Below the pieces are notes generated by a model. The model saw only the letters and a list, made by a program, of their open reading frames with translations, did no database searches and was not told the DNA's origin. 46,959 nt of DNA from Deltaproteobacteria bacterium (GTDB lineage: Bacteria > Desulfobacterota > Syntrophobacteria > BM002). Made by a program: the position numbers and the translations under genes. Shown here one piece after another: positions 34,297 through 45,100 of the stretch; within the stretch, counting starts at the first letter, position 1, and the number at the start of each line of letters is the position of its first letter. Location: contig JAJDNT010000118.1 of NCBI GenBank assembly GCA_022340515.1, forward strand, positions 1-46,959. The letters are read 5' to 3'.

Positions 34297-34325
34297 TTGA
34301 CAACCTGCACGCATGTATGTTTATT
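34297..34325 (+). promoter_or_regulatory. Likely promoter of the radical SAM gene
   Basis: -35 TTGACA (34297-34302), 17-bp spacer, -10 TTTATT (34320-34325, four of six). Sits 100 bp before the ATG at 34426, after the structured repeat. Consensus match only. Confidence 0.5.
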
Positions 34326-34425
34326 TTTACTATTCCTCCTCCTGTTGTTCTCCATGCTGCTCTCGCCGAACCTCTGCTCCTGAAACCCTTCGAAACCTTC
34401 TGCCTAGCAGGAATGGACTAATAAC

Positions 34426-35904
34426 ATGAAAGTCCTGATGGTCTACCCAGAATACCCTGTTACCTTTTGGAGCTTCGATCACGCCCTTAAGTTCATCTCC
34501 AAAAAGGCGGCCTATCCTCCCTTAGGGCTTCTCACGGTGGCAGCAATGCTTCCTCGAGACTGGGAAGTCCGGCTAGTAGATTTGAACATTGAAAGACTGC
34601 AAGACCTGGACTTGGAGTGGGCTGATTATGTGATGGTCAGTGCCATGTTAATCCAGAAACCATCAGTACACTCTATTTTACAGAGATGCCGCTCTTTGGG
34701 AAAGAAGGTCGTCGCCGGAGGACCTCTTTTCAACAGTACCCCCCAAAAATATCTCCATCTGGTGGACCATTTGATCTTGAACGAAGCAGAGATCACCCTG
34801 CCACTTTTTCTAGCCGACCTCGAAAAGGGAAACCCCCAGAAGGTTTATCGCGCCGATACCTACCCTGAATTGAGCATGACACCTACCCCCCGCTGGGACC
34901 TGATCAAGATAAAAAAGTATGCCACCCTGATGATTCAGTGTTCACGAGGCTGTCCATACGACTGTGAATTTTGCGATATCACCACCTTGTATGGCCGTAG
35001 ACCACGGGTAAAGGGTGCTGACCAACTGATTGGCGAGCTGCAGGCGATTTACGACTTAGGCTGGCGAGGTACAGTGTTCATCGTTGATGACAATTTCATC
35101 GGCAATAAAGTGAAGATCAAAAAGATGCTTCCCGATTTGATCGAATGGATGGAGGCTCACCAGTATCCTTTCCAGTTTACCACTGAGGCATCCATTAATT
35201 TGGCTGATGATGACGAACTCATAGAGTTGATGGTCGAGGCAGGCTTTGACACCGTCTTTATCGGCCTGGAAACACCTAACGAGGACAGCCTGCTGGAGTG
35301 TGCCAAGATTCAGAACCGCGGTCGTGACATGGTCGCCGCCATAAAAAAACTTCAGGTGGCAGGCATCCAGGTTCTGGGTGGGTATATAGTGGGATTCGAC
35401 AGTGATGATGAGGGCATCTTTTCTCGACAAATCAAATTCATTCAAGAATCCGGAGTGGTGACAGCGATGGTTGGACTGCTTAATGCACTGCCAAAGACCA
35501 AACTCTGGAAGAGACTCATGGCGGAAAATCGTCTTGAACTAGACACCACTGGCGACAATACCGACGGTACCATTAATTTTATTCCCAAAATGGACAAAGA
35601 TTTGCTTATCAACGGCTACCGCTCTATCGTCCGAACCATCTACAGCCCACGTCATTATTACCGTCGAGTCTGCAACTTTTTAGATAACTATCAGCCCCGC
35701 CGGAAATGGGCGGTGCAGCGCCGTGATATCAAAGCCTTTTTCAAATCGATCTTTTATCTCGGCATTGTGGGCAATGGGATATCTCAGTGGTACTATTGGA
35801 AAATGTTGTGTAAATCTATAATCTTCCATAGAAAGTTATTACCAGATGCGATAAAATTGATGGTCTTTGGCTATCACTTCCGCAAAGTTGCTAAAAAGGT
35901 GTAA
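34426..35904 (+). CDS. B12-binding radical SAM protein
   Basis: 492 residues. The N-terminal B12-binding-like fold (about 1-150, MKVLMVYPEYPVTFWSF with a Rossmann-type core) precedes a radical SAM domain with the cluster CxxxCxxC at C176, C180 and C183 (CSRGCPYDCEFC). A C-terminal extension with LPKTKLWKRLMAENRL and FYLGIVGNGISQWYYWKMLCK resembles the DUF4070 region, shared with hopanoid C-2 methylase HpnP and relatives. It may methylate or rearrange a lipid or cofactor; substrate unknown. ATG 34426. It is not in an obvious operon. Confidence 0.88.
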   Translation: MKVLMVYPEYPVTFWSFDHALKFISKKAAYPPLGLLTVAAMLPRDWEVRLVDLNIERLQDLDLEWADYVMVSAMLIQKPSVHSILQRCRSLGKKVVAGGPLFNSTPQKYLHLVDHLILNEAEITLPLFLADLEKGNPQKVYRADTYPELSMTPTPRWDLIKIKKYATLMIQCSRGCPYDCEFCDITTLYGRRPRVKGADQLIGELQAIYDLGWRGTVFIVDDNFIGNKVKIKKMLPDLIEWMEAHQYPFQFTTEASINLADDDELIELMVEAGFDTVFIGLETPNEDSLLECAKIQNRGRDMVAAIKKLQVAGIQVLGGYIVGFDSDDEGIFSRQIKFIQESGVVTAMVGLLNALPKTKLWKRLMAENRLELDTTGDNTDGTINFIPKMDKDLLINGYRSIVRTIYSPRHYYRRVCNFLDNYQPRRKWAVQRRDIKAFFKSIFYLGIVGNGISQWYYWKMLCKSIIFHRKLLPDAIKLMVFGYHFRKVAKKV

Positions 35905-36164
35905 CTTTCTCATTTCACCTTTATCATCTCTCATCTGTCATTGCCCATCTATCATTTGACATTTCCTCTTCTAACAACACCTTTTCATCCCTCCAGCGTC
36001 TACAGTTGACAGGTGATAGGTAAGAGACATCCCCTAACCCATTACCTATGACCCTTCGCGACGCTATGCGCTCTGCGCCAGGCGAACTCGGCGTTTAGTG
36101 CCTAGTAACGATCGAGAAGTACCTGCCTATATCCGTCAAAATTGCCTTGGATATCTTGGCATCA
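35905..36164. repeat. TCATCTGTCATTG / GACAGGTGATAGG word repeats
   Basis: Gap between convergent genes. Words TTTATCATCTCTCATCTGTC and CCCATCTATCATTTGACA on the left face TTGACAGGTGATAGGTAAGA (36007-36026) on the right, a diverged fold-back. 36059-36104 has GCGACGCTATGCGCTCTGCG words of the CATAGCGC family. No gene seen. Confidence 0.55.
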
Positions 36165-36737
36165 TCACCCCTTAATATCTTTTCCGATAGAGAAAGCCTT
36201 ACCGAGATAATCTCCAATTCCATGGTAAGCACGGTTTTCCGGGGCAAACAGTATTGGTTTGAGCTTGTCTAGGGCCGGCAGTTTGTCCTCACCAAGAGCC
36301 TTCTCATCAACCTTGACATCGAGTATCTCGCCAATGAACTGAGTATGAAGACCCAACTCGAAAGTGTGGAGCAACTTGCACTCGATAACGAAGGGGAATT
36401 CTTCTATGTACGGCGCATTTATCAAATCACTTTTAACCGGAGTCAGTCCGGTGGCAGCAAATTTATCTACGTCCCGCCCTGAAACCATGCCAAAATAATC
36501 AGCCTCCTTGACGTAATCTTCAGAGGGTAAGCTGATGGTGAATGCTTTCTGTTCCACCAGGCAACTGTAGGTATAAGTTGCCTTGCGAAGAGAAACTGCC
36601 ACACAGGGAGGAACTGAACAGGAAATCCCTCCCCAGGCGGCGGTCATCACGTTAGGCTTCCCGTCTCTGTCGTAAGTTCCCACAATGAAAATCGGAGTTG
36701 GATAAAGTATGGTTTTGGCACCTAAAGATTTTTTCAT
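36165..36737 (-). CDS. Flavoredoxin-like flavin reductase domain protein
   Basis: FMN-binding split-barrel protein of the flavin reductase family. 190 residues from ATG 36737, which has GGGGAGG just upstream; a TTG two codons earlier is less likely. Features include [25 protein letters not shown] and the [16 protein letters not shown] region that surrounds the FMN phosphate. The overall pattern resembles flavoredoxin of Desulfovibrio gigas, an electron carrier in sulfite or other sulfur metabolism (family knowledge). The partner here is unknown. It stands alone, downstream of the MFS gene on the same strand. Confidence 0.9.
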   Translation of the reverse strand: MKKSLGAKTILYPTPIFIVGTYDRDGKPNVMTAAWGGISCSVPPCVAVSLRKATYTYSCLVEQKAFTISLPSEDYVKEADYFGMVSGRDVDKFAATGLTPVKSDLINAPYIEEFPFVIECKLLHTFELGLHTQFIGEILDVKVDEKALGEDKLPALDKLKPILFAPENRAYHGIGDYLGKAFSIGKDIKG

Positions 36738-37093
36738 CGACAACCTCCCCAGTTTTTAGATCGATGGTCCTGTATGATTTTCCTCAACGTCTCGTTGATT
36801 TTAGACAGTTCGGTTAGCTACAGCAACATTTTATAGATGGTAATCCGCCGATATTTCGGCGCAAGCATCTGACCCTTCCCTGAATTCCCGCTCCCCGATC
36901 GGAGTCGGGGACAAGCTTCGCGGGAATGACTGCAGTCTAAGGTCGCCCGTCATCCTGGTCCCGCATCCCCGATGAATCGGGAGCTCCGCTTCCCTCCGAC
37001 AAGCCGCGGGATAGACTCCGGCAGGGATCCAGATGAAACACAGTTAGAAGATACATAAGAGCGAAGTATTAACCAGTTTTAATTTTGTTTCTC
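36738..37093. repeat. Gap with REP-like CATTCCCG hairpins
   Basis: Upstream of the flavoredoxin-like gene. 36846-36861 is a small CGCCGA/TCGGCG hairpin. 36893-36927 holds an ATTCCCGC...GCGGGAAT fold-back with a nested TCCCCGA/TCGGGGA stem, and 36968-37025 a TCCCGCATCCCCGATGAATC type element. No gene seen. Confidence 0.55.
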
Positions 37094-38296
37094 TTATTTT
37101 TGCGCTTCAAAATTTTTCATAAAAAGGTAAAAAAAACCTAATAAGAAAAAATTTAGCAAACCCGTAAGATGAAAGCTATTTTCAAAACCAATTCTCTCAA
37201 TTACACCACCCATGAGAGCAGAACTGAGCATCATACCTAAATAGATGCAAGTATTGTAACCCCCCATAGCCAACCCTCGCGACTTCAGGTCAACAACCTC
37301 TGCGATAAGAGCGCCCACGGAGGTAAAGGCCAAGCCCATGCTGATCCCCAAAAGAGTTGCCGTTAGTATGAAGTGAACTACACTTTCAGACAGGGCAAAT
37401 CCAACCATGGCAACGGCATAGCCAAGAAGACCTATAATCACCAAGGTACCACGCCTAGCAACCCTGTCGCTGAGGTGACCAAAGGGAATACGAGATAGGG
37501 CGTTCCACAACCCTTGCACCGCAAAAACCAGTCCGATTTCAGCCAGACTGAGACCCCGATTATGAGCATGGAGAGGAAAGAAGGTTACAAACATCCCTAG
37601 GCCAAAACAGCCCCCGAGGGTAACCAACCAACAACCCACAAGAGGACGATTATGCAAAAGTTCCCTGGCTACAGCAGGTTCATTCTTTTTGGCCTTTTCT
37701 TTGAGAATATGGCGAGCCCGAGGCAAATAAAAAAGGACCAGCCAAAAAGTGATAAAGATAAGAATTCCTGAGATGAGAAAGACCTGAAGGAACCCTAACT
37801 CCTCAGCCAAGAACCCTCCCAATGCCGGGCCAAGACTCATGGAAGTGTAGAGAGCCGTAGTATACCAACCATATGAACGCCCAAGGTGAGTGACTGGAGA
37901 AATATCAGCCACCAGTGACATCATGGTGGGGCCGAAGGCAGCCAAGCCGATACCAAAGAATAGATAAATCCAAACCATCTGCCAAGGGGTTTTGCTGAAG
38001 TAGAGCAAGAACGAGGTGGCTGAAAGAATGAGAGCTCCAAAGGAGGCCAGTCGTTTACGCCCCAAGCGATCAGACATTATCCCAAAAGGAAGAGACAACA
38101 AGGCTGCCATAACCAGAAAGGCGGAATTGATGATCCCCACTAATACTGTATCAGCACCCAGAGATCTGGCGTAAAGGGGAACCACCGGCAGCCGCATGTG
38201 CGAACCGAGGTAGCCTCCAAAGGCGACTCCACAGCAGATAAATAGCAGGGTAGAATATGAGGGGGCAGCAGCTTTGTCGCGAGCAAGAAGAGTCAT
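37094..38296 (-). CDS. Major facilitator superfamily transporter
   Basis: 400 residues with twelve predicted transmembrane helices; the loop 2-3 signature is GIMSDRLGRKRLASFG and its second-half copy is PFGHLSDRVARRG. Likely a drug, sugar or small-molecule exporter of the MFS_1 type; substrate not readable. Start placed at ATG 38296: upstream in-frame starts (38335, or TTG 38365) would run through a dispersed repeat (AGTCATGAAATATCCGGGAT, 38291-38310) that otherwise sits outside coding sequence. No strong ribosome site. Divergent from the sensor kinase gene. Confidence 0.85.
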   Translation of the reverse strand: MTLLARDKAAAPSYSTLLFICCGVAFGGYLGSHMRLPVVPLYARSLGADTVLVGIINSAFLVMAALLSLPFGIMSDRLGRKRLASFGALILSATSFLLYFSKTPWQMVWIYLFFGIGLAAFGPTMMSLVADISPVTHLGRSYGWYTTALYTSMSLGPALGGFLAEELGFLQVFLISGILIFITFWLVLFYLPRARHILKEKAKKNEPAVARELLHNRPLVGCWLVTLGGCFGLGMFVTFFPLHAHNRGLSLAEIGLVFAVQGLWNALSRIPFGHLSDRVARRGTLVIIGLLGYAVAMVGFALSESVVHFILTATLLGISMGLAFTSVGALIAEVVDLKSRGLAMGGYNTCIYLGMMLSSALMGGVIERIGFENSFHLTGLLNFFLLGFFYLFMKNFEAQK

Positions 38297-38400
38297 GAAA
38301 TATCCGGGATAACTTTTCAGACAATGGGGCAGCATACGATAAAGCCGCTTTGGATACCAGCACAAATGGCGAACCCCATGAATTAATGCAGACCCTAATG

Positions 38401-38463
38401 AGGTGTCAGGTTTCAGATTTCACCCTCGATTTTTCTTTTCCCGACACCCGAAACCTGACACCT
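38401..38463. repeat. GTGTCAGG word hairpin (perfect 14-bp stem)
   Basis: AGGTGTCAGGTTTC (38401-38414) and GAAACCTGACACCT (38450-38463) are exact inverted copies around a 35-base spacer. Lies between divergent genes, so a terminator function is unlikely. Confidence 0.8.
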
Positions 38464-38475
38464 GACTCTATCTTA

Positions 38476-38504
38476 TTGGTCGCCCTTTAAAAAAGGAGTA
38501 TACT
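38476..38504 (+). promoter_or_regulatory. Likely promoter of the sensor kinase gene
   Basis: -35 TTGGTC (38476-38481), 17-bp spacer, strong -10 TATACT (38499-38504), about 30 bases before the ATG at 38535, with AAGGGAG between them. Confidence 0.55.
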
Positions 38505-38534
38505 CAGATCAATATCTAAGGGAGTATTTTTTTA

Positions 38535-40283
38535 ATGAATGCCAGTCACTCCAAGGCAGAGATTCTTACACTTCCCAATATATTAACCAGTCTACGTTTG
38601 GTAATCGCCCCTCTACTACTCTATCTTGCTGCCGTGGGCGAGCATACTTTTTTTGTCACTCTCTTGGCCTTCTCACTTGTCCTAGGCTTTACTGACGGCT
38701 TGATTGCCAGGAGGTTGCATCAGGTCTCCGAACTGGGTGGCAAATTAGACAGTTGGGGCGATCTGATCACCATCATCACTGTGGCAATTGGCGCCTGGTG
38801 GCTTTGGCCGGAGATGATTCGACAAGAAGCTCCCCTAGTGATCGCAGTGCTCCTAGGCTATATCGTCCCGGTTATACTCGGTTTTTTAAAATATGGCCGC
38901 CTTACTACCTACCATACCTGGACTACCAAGCTTTCTTTGGTCTTAATCGGTATTGGCATACTTTTGGCCTTTGTTGGAGGACCCCTATGGCTCTTTGAGT
39001 TGTCCGTTCCCGTTTTGGTTTTCGCCGGCATCGAAGAAATTGCTATAACTACCATTCTACCCCGATGGAAGTCCAACGTGCCCACCCTTTGGCATGCCAT
39101 TACCATCGAACGGCAGAGAGCAAGAGAAGAGGTAATGGAGAGCGAGGAGAAACTTCGAACCATCCTCACCAACATAGAAGACGGCTATTTCGAGGTGGAT
39201 CTCGCGGGAAACTTTACCTTTTTCAACCCTATCCTGTCTAAATATCTCGGTTATTCCGAAAAGGAATTGCTTGGGATGAACAACCGGCAAATCATGACTG
39301 ATGAGACCGCCAGGGAAGCTTACCGGGTTTTTAATGAAGTTTACCGCACTGGTAAACCTGCACAAGCATTCGATTGGGATGTTATAGCAAAAGACGGCGA
39401 GAGAAGGTTTTTCGAAACCTCCGTTTCTCTACTCCGTGACTCTGCAGGTGAGCCCATTGGCTTTAGAGGTATTGCCCGGGACACTACCGAGCGTAAGCAG
39501 TCCGAAGAGCAACTCTACCATGCCAGCCGAATGGTAGCCCTGGGAACGCTTGTTTCTGGCGTAGCCCACGAGATAAATAACCCAAATAATTTCATAATGT
39601 TAAACACCCCCCTGCTGAGAGAAGCGTGGGAGAGTGCCTTGCCCATCCTTGAGGAGTATTACCAAGAAAACGGGGACTTTGTCTTGGCAGGCATGAACTA
39701 TACGGAGATGCGAGAGAAGGTCCCCCTGCTCTTTTCGGGGATATCGGATGGATCCCAGCGCATCAAGCAGATCGTAGATGACCTCAAAAGTTTCGTCAGA
39801 AAAGCTGTCCCTGACGTCACCCAATCAGTGGATATCAATGATGTACTAAAGTCGGCCTTGGCACTGGTTTCGAATATGGTCTACAAGGCGACAAAAAATT
39901 TCTCGGTCCGCTACGGCAAGAACATCCCGCCCATAAAAGGCAACTTCCAGCGGCTAGAACAGGTGGTGATCAATCTGATCCAAAATGCCTGCCAAGCATT
40001 GCCAGACAATGAAAGATCGATACGGGTGTCAACTTTTATTGATCAAGAAGAAGGTACCGTTGTCTTGCGAATTAACGACCAAGGACGGGGTATCCCGGCT
40101 GAGAATTTGCCCCACATTACCGACCCATTCTTTACCACCAAACATGATTCCGGGGGTGTTGGCTTGGGCCTATCAATTTCCGAGCGAATTGTGGAAGAGC
40201 ACGGGGGCAGGATCACTTTCGCCTCAAGGGTCGGCAAAGGTACTCAGGTTGAAGTCATTCTTCCCCTTGACAACAGTAGCTAG
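38535..40283 (+). CDS. Histidine kinase fused to a CDP-alcohol phosphotransferase-like domain, with PAS
   Basis: 582 residues. N-terminal 180 residues look like a six-helix CDP-alcohol phosphatidyltransferase (LPNILTSLRLVIAPLLLYL) with D54-G-x2-A58-R59-x8-G68-x3-D72-x3-D76, but the leading Asp of the family motif D-x2-DG-x2-AR is Gly at 51. Then a helical linker, a PAS domain (about 205-320, LRTILTNIEDGYFEVDLAGNFTFFNPIL), the dimerisation helix with H345 (VAHEINNPNN), and an ATPase domain with N (LIQNACQAL), G1 (DQGRGIP) and G2 (GVGLGLSI). ATG 38535. It is 41 bp before the response-regulator gene. Confidence 0.9.
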   Translation: MNASHSKAEILTLPNILTSLRLVIAPLLLYLAAVGEHTFFVTLLAFSLVLGFTDGLIARRLHQVSELGGKLDSWGDLITIITVAIGAWWLWPEMIRQEAPLVIAVLLGYIVPVILGFLKYGRLTTYHTWTTKLSLVLIGIGILLAFVGGPLWLFELSVPVLVFAGIEEIAITTILPRWKSNVPTLWHAITIERQRAREEVMESEEKLRTILTNIEDGYFEVDLAGNFTFFNPILSKYLGYSEKELLGMNNRQIMTDETAREAYRVFNEVYRTGKPAQAFDWDVIAKDGERRFFETSVSLLRDSAGEPIGFRGIARDTTERKQSEEQLYHASRMVALGTLVSGVAHEINNPNNFIMLNTPLLREAWESALPILEEYYQENGDFVLAGMNYTEMREKVPLLFSGISDGSQRIKQIVDDLKSFVRKAVPDVTQSVDINDVLKSALALVSNMVYKATKNFSVRYGKNIPPIKGNFQRLEQVVINLIQNACQALPDNERSIRVSTFIDQEEGTVVLRINDQGRGIPAENLPHITDPFFTTKHDSGGVGLGLSISERIVEEHGGRITFASRVGKGTQVEVILPLDNSS

Positions 40284-40303
40284 CCCGGATATTCGATGAA
40301 TCC
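40281..40303. repeat. Dispersed GGATTCATCGAATATCCGGG motif
   Basis: On the minus strand reads GGATTCATCGAATATCCGGG then CTA, in the short gap between kinase and response regulator. Related copies at 14752-14775, 34235-34257 and 38291-38312. Confidence 0.55.
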
Positions 40304-40324
40304 CTTTTTGCAGGAGAAAATGCA

Positions 40325-41734
40325 ATGAGCTATCCCCGTCTTCCAGTGATGTTAGTGGATGATGAGGCACAGGCATTGGACAGTTTTGAATTGGCCCTTC
40401 GGTCGGCAAACGTAAATAATTTTCTTCGTTGTCAAGACAGTCGGGATGTTATGCCTCTGCTGGCAGAGCAAGACGTCGAAGTCATGCTACTGGACCTGAG
40501 AATGCCCCACCTGTCGGGTGAAGAGCTGCTTCCAAAAATTACCAGTGATTTTCCCCATGTTCCCATTATCGTCATTACCGGTGCGGACGATGTCGAAACT
40601 GCGGTCAAGTGTATGAGGGCTGGCGCCTTTGACTACATAGTCAAACCGGTTGAAAGAAGTCGGCTGGTTGCCAGTGTTAAGACAGCCTTAGAGCTCCGTG
40701 AATTGCAGCGGCAAAATGAGTTGCTCAGGGCTCATGTTTTATCCGATCAACTGGCGGATCCCGAACCATTCGCAGAGATCGTCACCAACAGCAAAATGAT
40801 GAAATCTATCTTCCAATACATTGAGACAATCGCCCATAGCCCTCAACCTGTATTCCTCACTGGTGAGACCGGCGTAGGCAAAGAACTGGCTGCCAGAGCT
40901 ATTCACACTGCCAGCGGCCGCCAAGGAGATTTCATCGCCATTAATGTTGCCGGGCTGGATGATAATGTTTTTGCCGATACACTTTTTGGGCACAGGAAGG
41001 GTGCTTTCACCGGTGCCGACCAGAGCCGCACCGGCATGGTTGAGATGGCTGCGGACGGCACCCTTTTTCTGGATGAGATAGGAGATCTCAGCCCCGCTTC
41101 CCAAGTAAAACTTCTGCGTTTTTTGCAAGATGGCGAATTTTTCCCCCTTGGTTCAGACGTGGCCAAACGCTCAAATGCGCGTGTAGTCGTAGCCACCAAT
41201 CAAGAAATTGAGACCTTGCAGGACTCGAGCAAGTTTCGTAAGGACCTTTATTACAGACTAAGGATCCACCATGTCCATATTCCACCACTTCGTGACCGGA
41301 AAGAGGACCTACCTCTTCTCCTAGACCATTTTTTAGAAAAAACTGCCAAAACCCTGGAAAAAAAGAAACCAACCCCCCCTATCGAGTTGATAACCCTTCT
41401 CGGAGCCTATCATTTCCCTGGAAATATTAGAGAGCTGGAATCGATAATTTTCGACGCCGTAAGCAAGCATGTCTCTGGAAAGCTCTCAATGGAGGTGTTT
41501 AAATCTTATATTTCCAAGCAGCAACCTGCTCTTAAGGCAGACTCAAAAGGGTTACCATTAGATGACTCTGCCCCCATATCTTTTTCTGAAAAACTACCCA
41601 CCCTAAAACAAGCTGAGCTGCTGCTGATTGCCGAGGCCATGAAACGCTCCCAGGGTAACCAGGCCATTGCTGCTATGCATTTAGGCATATCTCGGCAGGC
41701 ATTAAATCGACGTTTGAGACAAGCTGACAAGTAA
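40325..41734 (+). CDS. Sigma54-interacting response regulator (NtrC family)
   Basis: 469 residues: receiver domain with phosphoacceptor D57 (VMLLDLRMP), an AAA+ sigma54-activation domain with Walker A GETGVGKE (180-187) and the GAFTGA loop (226-231), and a C-terminal Fis-type helix-turn-helix (NQAIAAMHLGISRQALNRRLRQ). It activates transcription at sigma54 promoters when phosphorylated, presumably by the kinase encoded just upstream. ATG 40325 after AGGAG. No matching sigma54 promoter was recognised in the window, so targets are unknown. Confidence 0.96.
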   Translation: MSYPRLPVMLVDDEAQALDSFELALRSANVNNFLRCQDSRDVMPLLAEQDVEVMLLDLRMPHLSGEELLPKITSDFPHVPIIVITGADDVETAVKCMRAGAFDYIVKPVERSRLVASVKTALELRELQRQNELLRAHVLSDQLADPEPFAEIVTNSKMMKSIFQYIETIAHSPQPVFLTGETGVGKELAARAIHTASGRQGDFIAINVAGLDDNVFADTLFGHRKGAFTGADQSRTGMVEMAADGTLFLDEIGDLSPASQVKLLRFLQDGEFFPLGSDVAKRSNARVVVATNQEIETLQDSSKFRKDLYYRLRIHHVHIPPLRDRKEDLPLLLDHFLEKTAKTLEKKKPTPPIELITLLGAYHFPGNIRELESIIFDAVSKHVSGKLSMEVFKSYISKQQPALKADSKGLPLDDSAPISFSEKLPTLKQAELLLIAEAMKRSQGNQAIAAMHLGISRQALNRRLRQADK

Positions 41735-42164
41735 GTAACCGAGCCCAGAGGGGGTTTTTCAGGTGTCAGGTGTCAGGGAAAAGAACAATCATGGGTAAAA
41801 CCTGAACACTGAAACCTCTTCCAGGGTGCAATTTTTTTTGCACTGTAAACACTCTTTGCTTTATCTTATAACTTGCCGCATTTATGGTGATTATCCTCCC
41901 TAATCCTGCCTAACATGTCAATCTTAGTTGCATCCTTACACTTAGAGATTCCTCGCAAGAATCGCCTACCTAGAGGGGTGATCAACATATTTTTTTTGAA
42001 CTCTCACCCTTAAGCAAAAGATTATAACAGCTTGAAACCTCAAACATTTATTTAAAGCCCGGGGACTACAGTCCAGTAGGGTCAAGATGAGTTGCCAAGG
42101 AAAACCATCACATGTGGAACAGCCATTGCTCAAAGATGCAGCAAAAGAAGGGAGGGTGAACAAA
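41735..42164. repeat. Upstream flank of activase operon, GTGTCAGG direct-repeat copy L
   Basis: 41758-41936 is a diverged direct copy of 46575-46773. It starts with CAGGTGTCAGGTGTCAGG words, then CCTGAACACTGAAACCT, a GTGCAATTTTTTTTGCAC hairpin (about 41825-41842) and CATGTCAATCTTAGTTGCAT (41914-41933). After 41937 no gene and no clear promoter seen before the start at 42165. Confidence 0.75.
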
Positions 42165-45100
42165 ATGGCGAAAAGTGAGATGGGTAACTCCAGGGTTCAC
42201 TACCATGCTGGCATTGACGCCGGCTCGGTTAGCCTCAAGTGTATGGTGATCAATGACAGGAAAGAAATTGTCCACGAATTCCCTTACAAACGTCACCAAG
42301 GTAGAGTGGAAGAGAGAACTGCAGAGTTGATTCAAGTCCTTTACCGTAAATTCGGAGAACAATCCATTCGTTCTATTTCCTTCACCGGAAATCACGGAAA
42401 GAAGCTCAGCCAAAGGTTTGGAACTTTCTATGAGTTCGAAACCATCAGTCAGGTCCTTGGCGTCCTTCACCTAAATCCTGATGTACGGACCATAATTGTC
42501 CTGGGGGGCCAAGACACGGCCCTTTTTCAAATTAGTCACTCTGGTGAAAACTGGGAATTGGAATATTTCAGTACGAATGGCCCCTGCGCCTCAGGTACAG
42601 GGTCTTTCATCGATCAACAGGCTCAGAGATTGGCAACCTCACTTTATGGCAACGAACAAGATATTTCCCAAGATCAGATCGACACTATACTGGCCGACTT
42701 CATAGAACTCGGCCTCAAAAGCGATAAGCCTGCCAACGTGGCCTGCCGTTGCACCGTGTTCACCAAGTCAGACATGATTCATCTGCAAAACAAGGGAGAA
42801 AAGCTCGAGGACATCATTTACGGCTTGCACCTAGGAAACGCCATGAACTACATGAGCACTATCGTTTCCAATCGGACTTTGGCAGAGCCCATAGTCTTCG
42901 TGGGAGGGCTATCATTAAATCGTCTTCAACTAAAAGCATTCAAGAGTTACCTTCCGAATCTCATCGTCCCTGAACACAATACTTCCACTGGAGCCCTAGG
43001 GGTAGCACTGCGCGCCCTTGAATTGGGGAGCGCAAACAGACTGGATCTGGCCAAGCTCGCAAACTCTGACCAAAGACTGACAGTGCCCACTGCTGCCAAA
43101 TTAAAACTGGAAAAGACCCTTTTTCAGAGTACCAATGAGGTCCAAAGAACAATTTTTACAGGCACTAACAGAGTATATCTGGGCATCGATATAGGCTCCA
43201 CAACCACCAAATACGTGCTGGTCGATGAGGACCGCAAGATCATCCACAAAAAATACGTTCCCACCCAAGGCAGGCCCATAGAAGTGACCAAGAAACTCCT
43301 GGGCTACATTCAGAGCGACCTTGGCGAAAGGATTGAAATCATAGGAACCGCCACTACCGGATCGGGTAGAAACGTAGTGGGAGATTTTCTCAATGCGGAT
43401 CTAATCATTGATGAAATAACAGCTCACGCCAGAGGGGCAATTGAAATAGACCCCCAGGTGGATACCATTTTCGAGATAGGCGGTCAGGACTCAAAATACA
43501 TCTGTATCGCCAATACCTATCCTCTCGATTTTGACATGAACAAGGTATGTGCGGCGGGGACGGGCAGCTTTCTCCACGAACTGGCAAATAAATATGGAAT
43601 CAACATAGTAGGAAAGTTTCAGGAAATTGCCCTATCTTCCAAAAGACCGGTAAAGCTGGCCGAGAGATGTACCGTGTTTATGGAGTCGGACCTTGTCTCC
43701 TACGACCAGATAGGCATACCCCTAAAAGATCTGGTAGGAGGACTATGCTATGCCATTGTTCACAATTACCTCAACCGAGTAGTGGGCGACAGGAAAATAG
43801 GACAGCGAGTGATGTTTCTAGGAGGCCCCTCTTTGAACAAAGGGGTCGTGGCCGCCTTTGAAAAAGTCCTTGGCCGTGGCCTCATTGTCCCCTGCCACCG
43901 AGAGGTTCTAGGTGCTTACGGCGCCGCCCTGAGTGTCCAAGAGATGGTAGAAGCCAAGACCATCAACAGAAGTAAGTTCCGAGGGCTTTCTAGTGCCATT
44001 GCAGACCAGATGAGTTACCGAGAGAAAACATGTCAGGCAGACCGATTCTGCCACAACCAATGCAAACTAAAAATATATGATTTTGACGGTCGGCGGTCCG
44101 TATGGGGAGGCGAATGCGGCCGCTATGAAATTACAAAAAGCAGGGGAGATAAAAAAGAAAACCTCTTTAAAGCCAGGGATAAACTTTGGCAAAGATATAT
44201 GGCCGGAGTTTTCGTAGAGTCCAATGCAGAACCTCTCATGGCCATAGACGGACGGCCAACTGTGGGAAAGCAAAGGGCACTCTATGGACATCAAACAACT
44301 ATTATGTGGGCTCATTTTTTTGACCGCCTTGGCTTCCGCCTAGTTCTTACTCCACCGACCAATACCGCTATATCCAGGGCCGGCGTAGAAAGCGTAGCCG
44401 CCGAGACTTGCTATCCCGTGAAAATCTCCCACGGCCACATCAAAGAATTGCTCGGCAAGACCAAATACCTCTTTATTCCCAGCATGATCAACATGACCAC
44501 AGCTAAAAAATCGGAGGTCTGCACCTACTGCCCCATGGTTCAGACCAATTCTTACACGGCACGGATGGCCTTGGACATAGACCGCTCAGCCATTCTTAAT
44601 CCAGTAATCCATGGCAAATATGATCCTGATACCCTCGCTCTGGAGATTGCAGAGCAGATAGGAGCAAAACTTGCCGTAAGCAAATCTGCAATCAAGCACG
44701 CCCTTTATTTTGGCCTAGACAAACAGAATCAGTTTATCCATCAGCTCCAGAAAAGGGGGCGCACCCTTATCGAGGAACGGGAGACCCATGAACCAATTGT
44801 GCTGGTCACGGGTAGACCTTACAACCTCTACGATGAGCGCTTGAATCTGAGGCTTGGACAGAACCTGGCCAAGATCGGGTTATTCTCTTTGCCAATGGAT
44901 TTCATCGATGTCAGTTCAATAGACCTCGAGGATTTCTCATTTATGTATTGGGGGCTGGGTGGTCAAATTCTAAGGATGGCCAAATTTATCAAAAGACATC
45001 CTAACTATTTCGGCCTCCATTTGACCAACTTTGGCTGTGGCCCAGACTCTTTTATCGAACATTTTTACAGGTTCATTATGGGGGAAAAACCTTATCTAAT

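Noticed and set aside
36893-37025. tRNA or rRNA fragment suggested by GC-rich stems
   Set aside because: Stems are REP-like CATTCCCG fold-backs without cloverleaf features.
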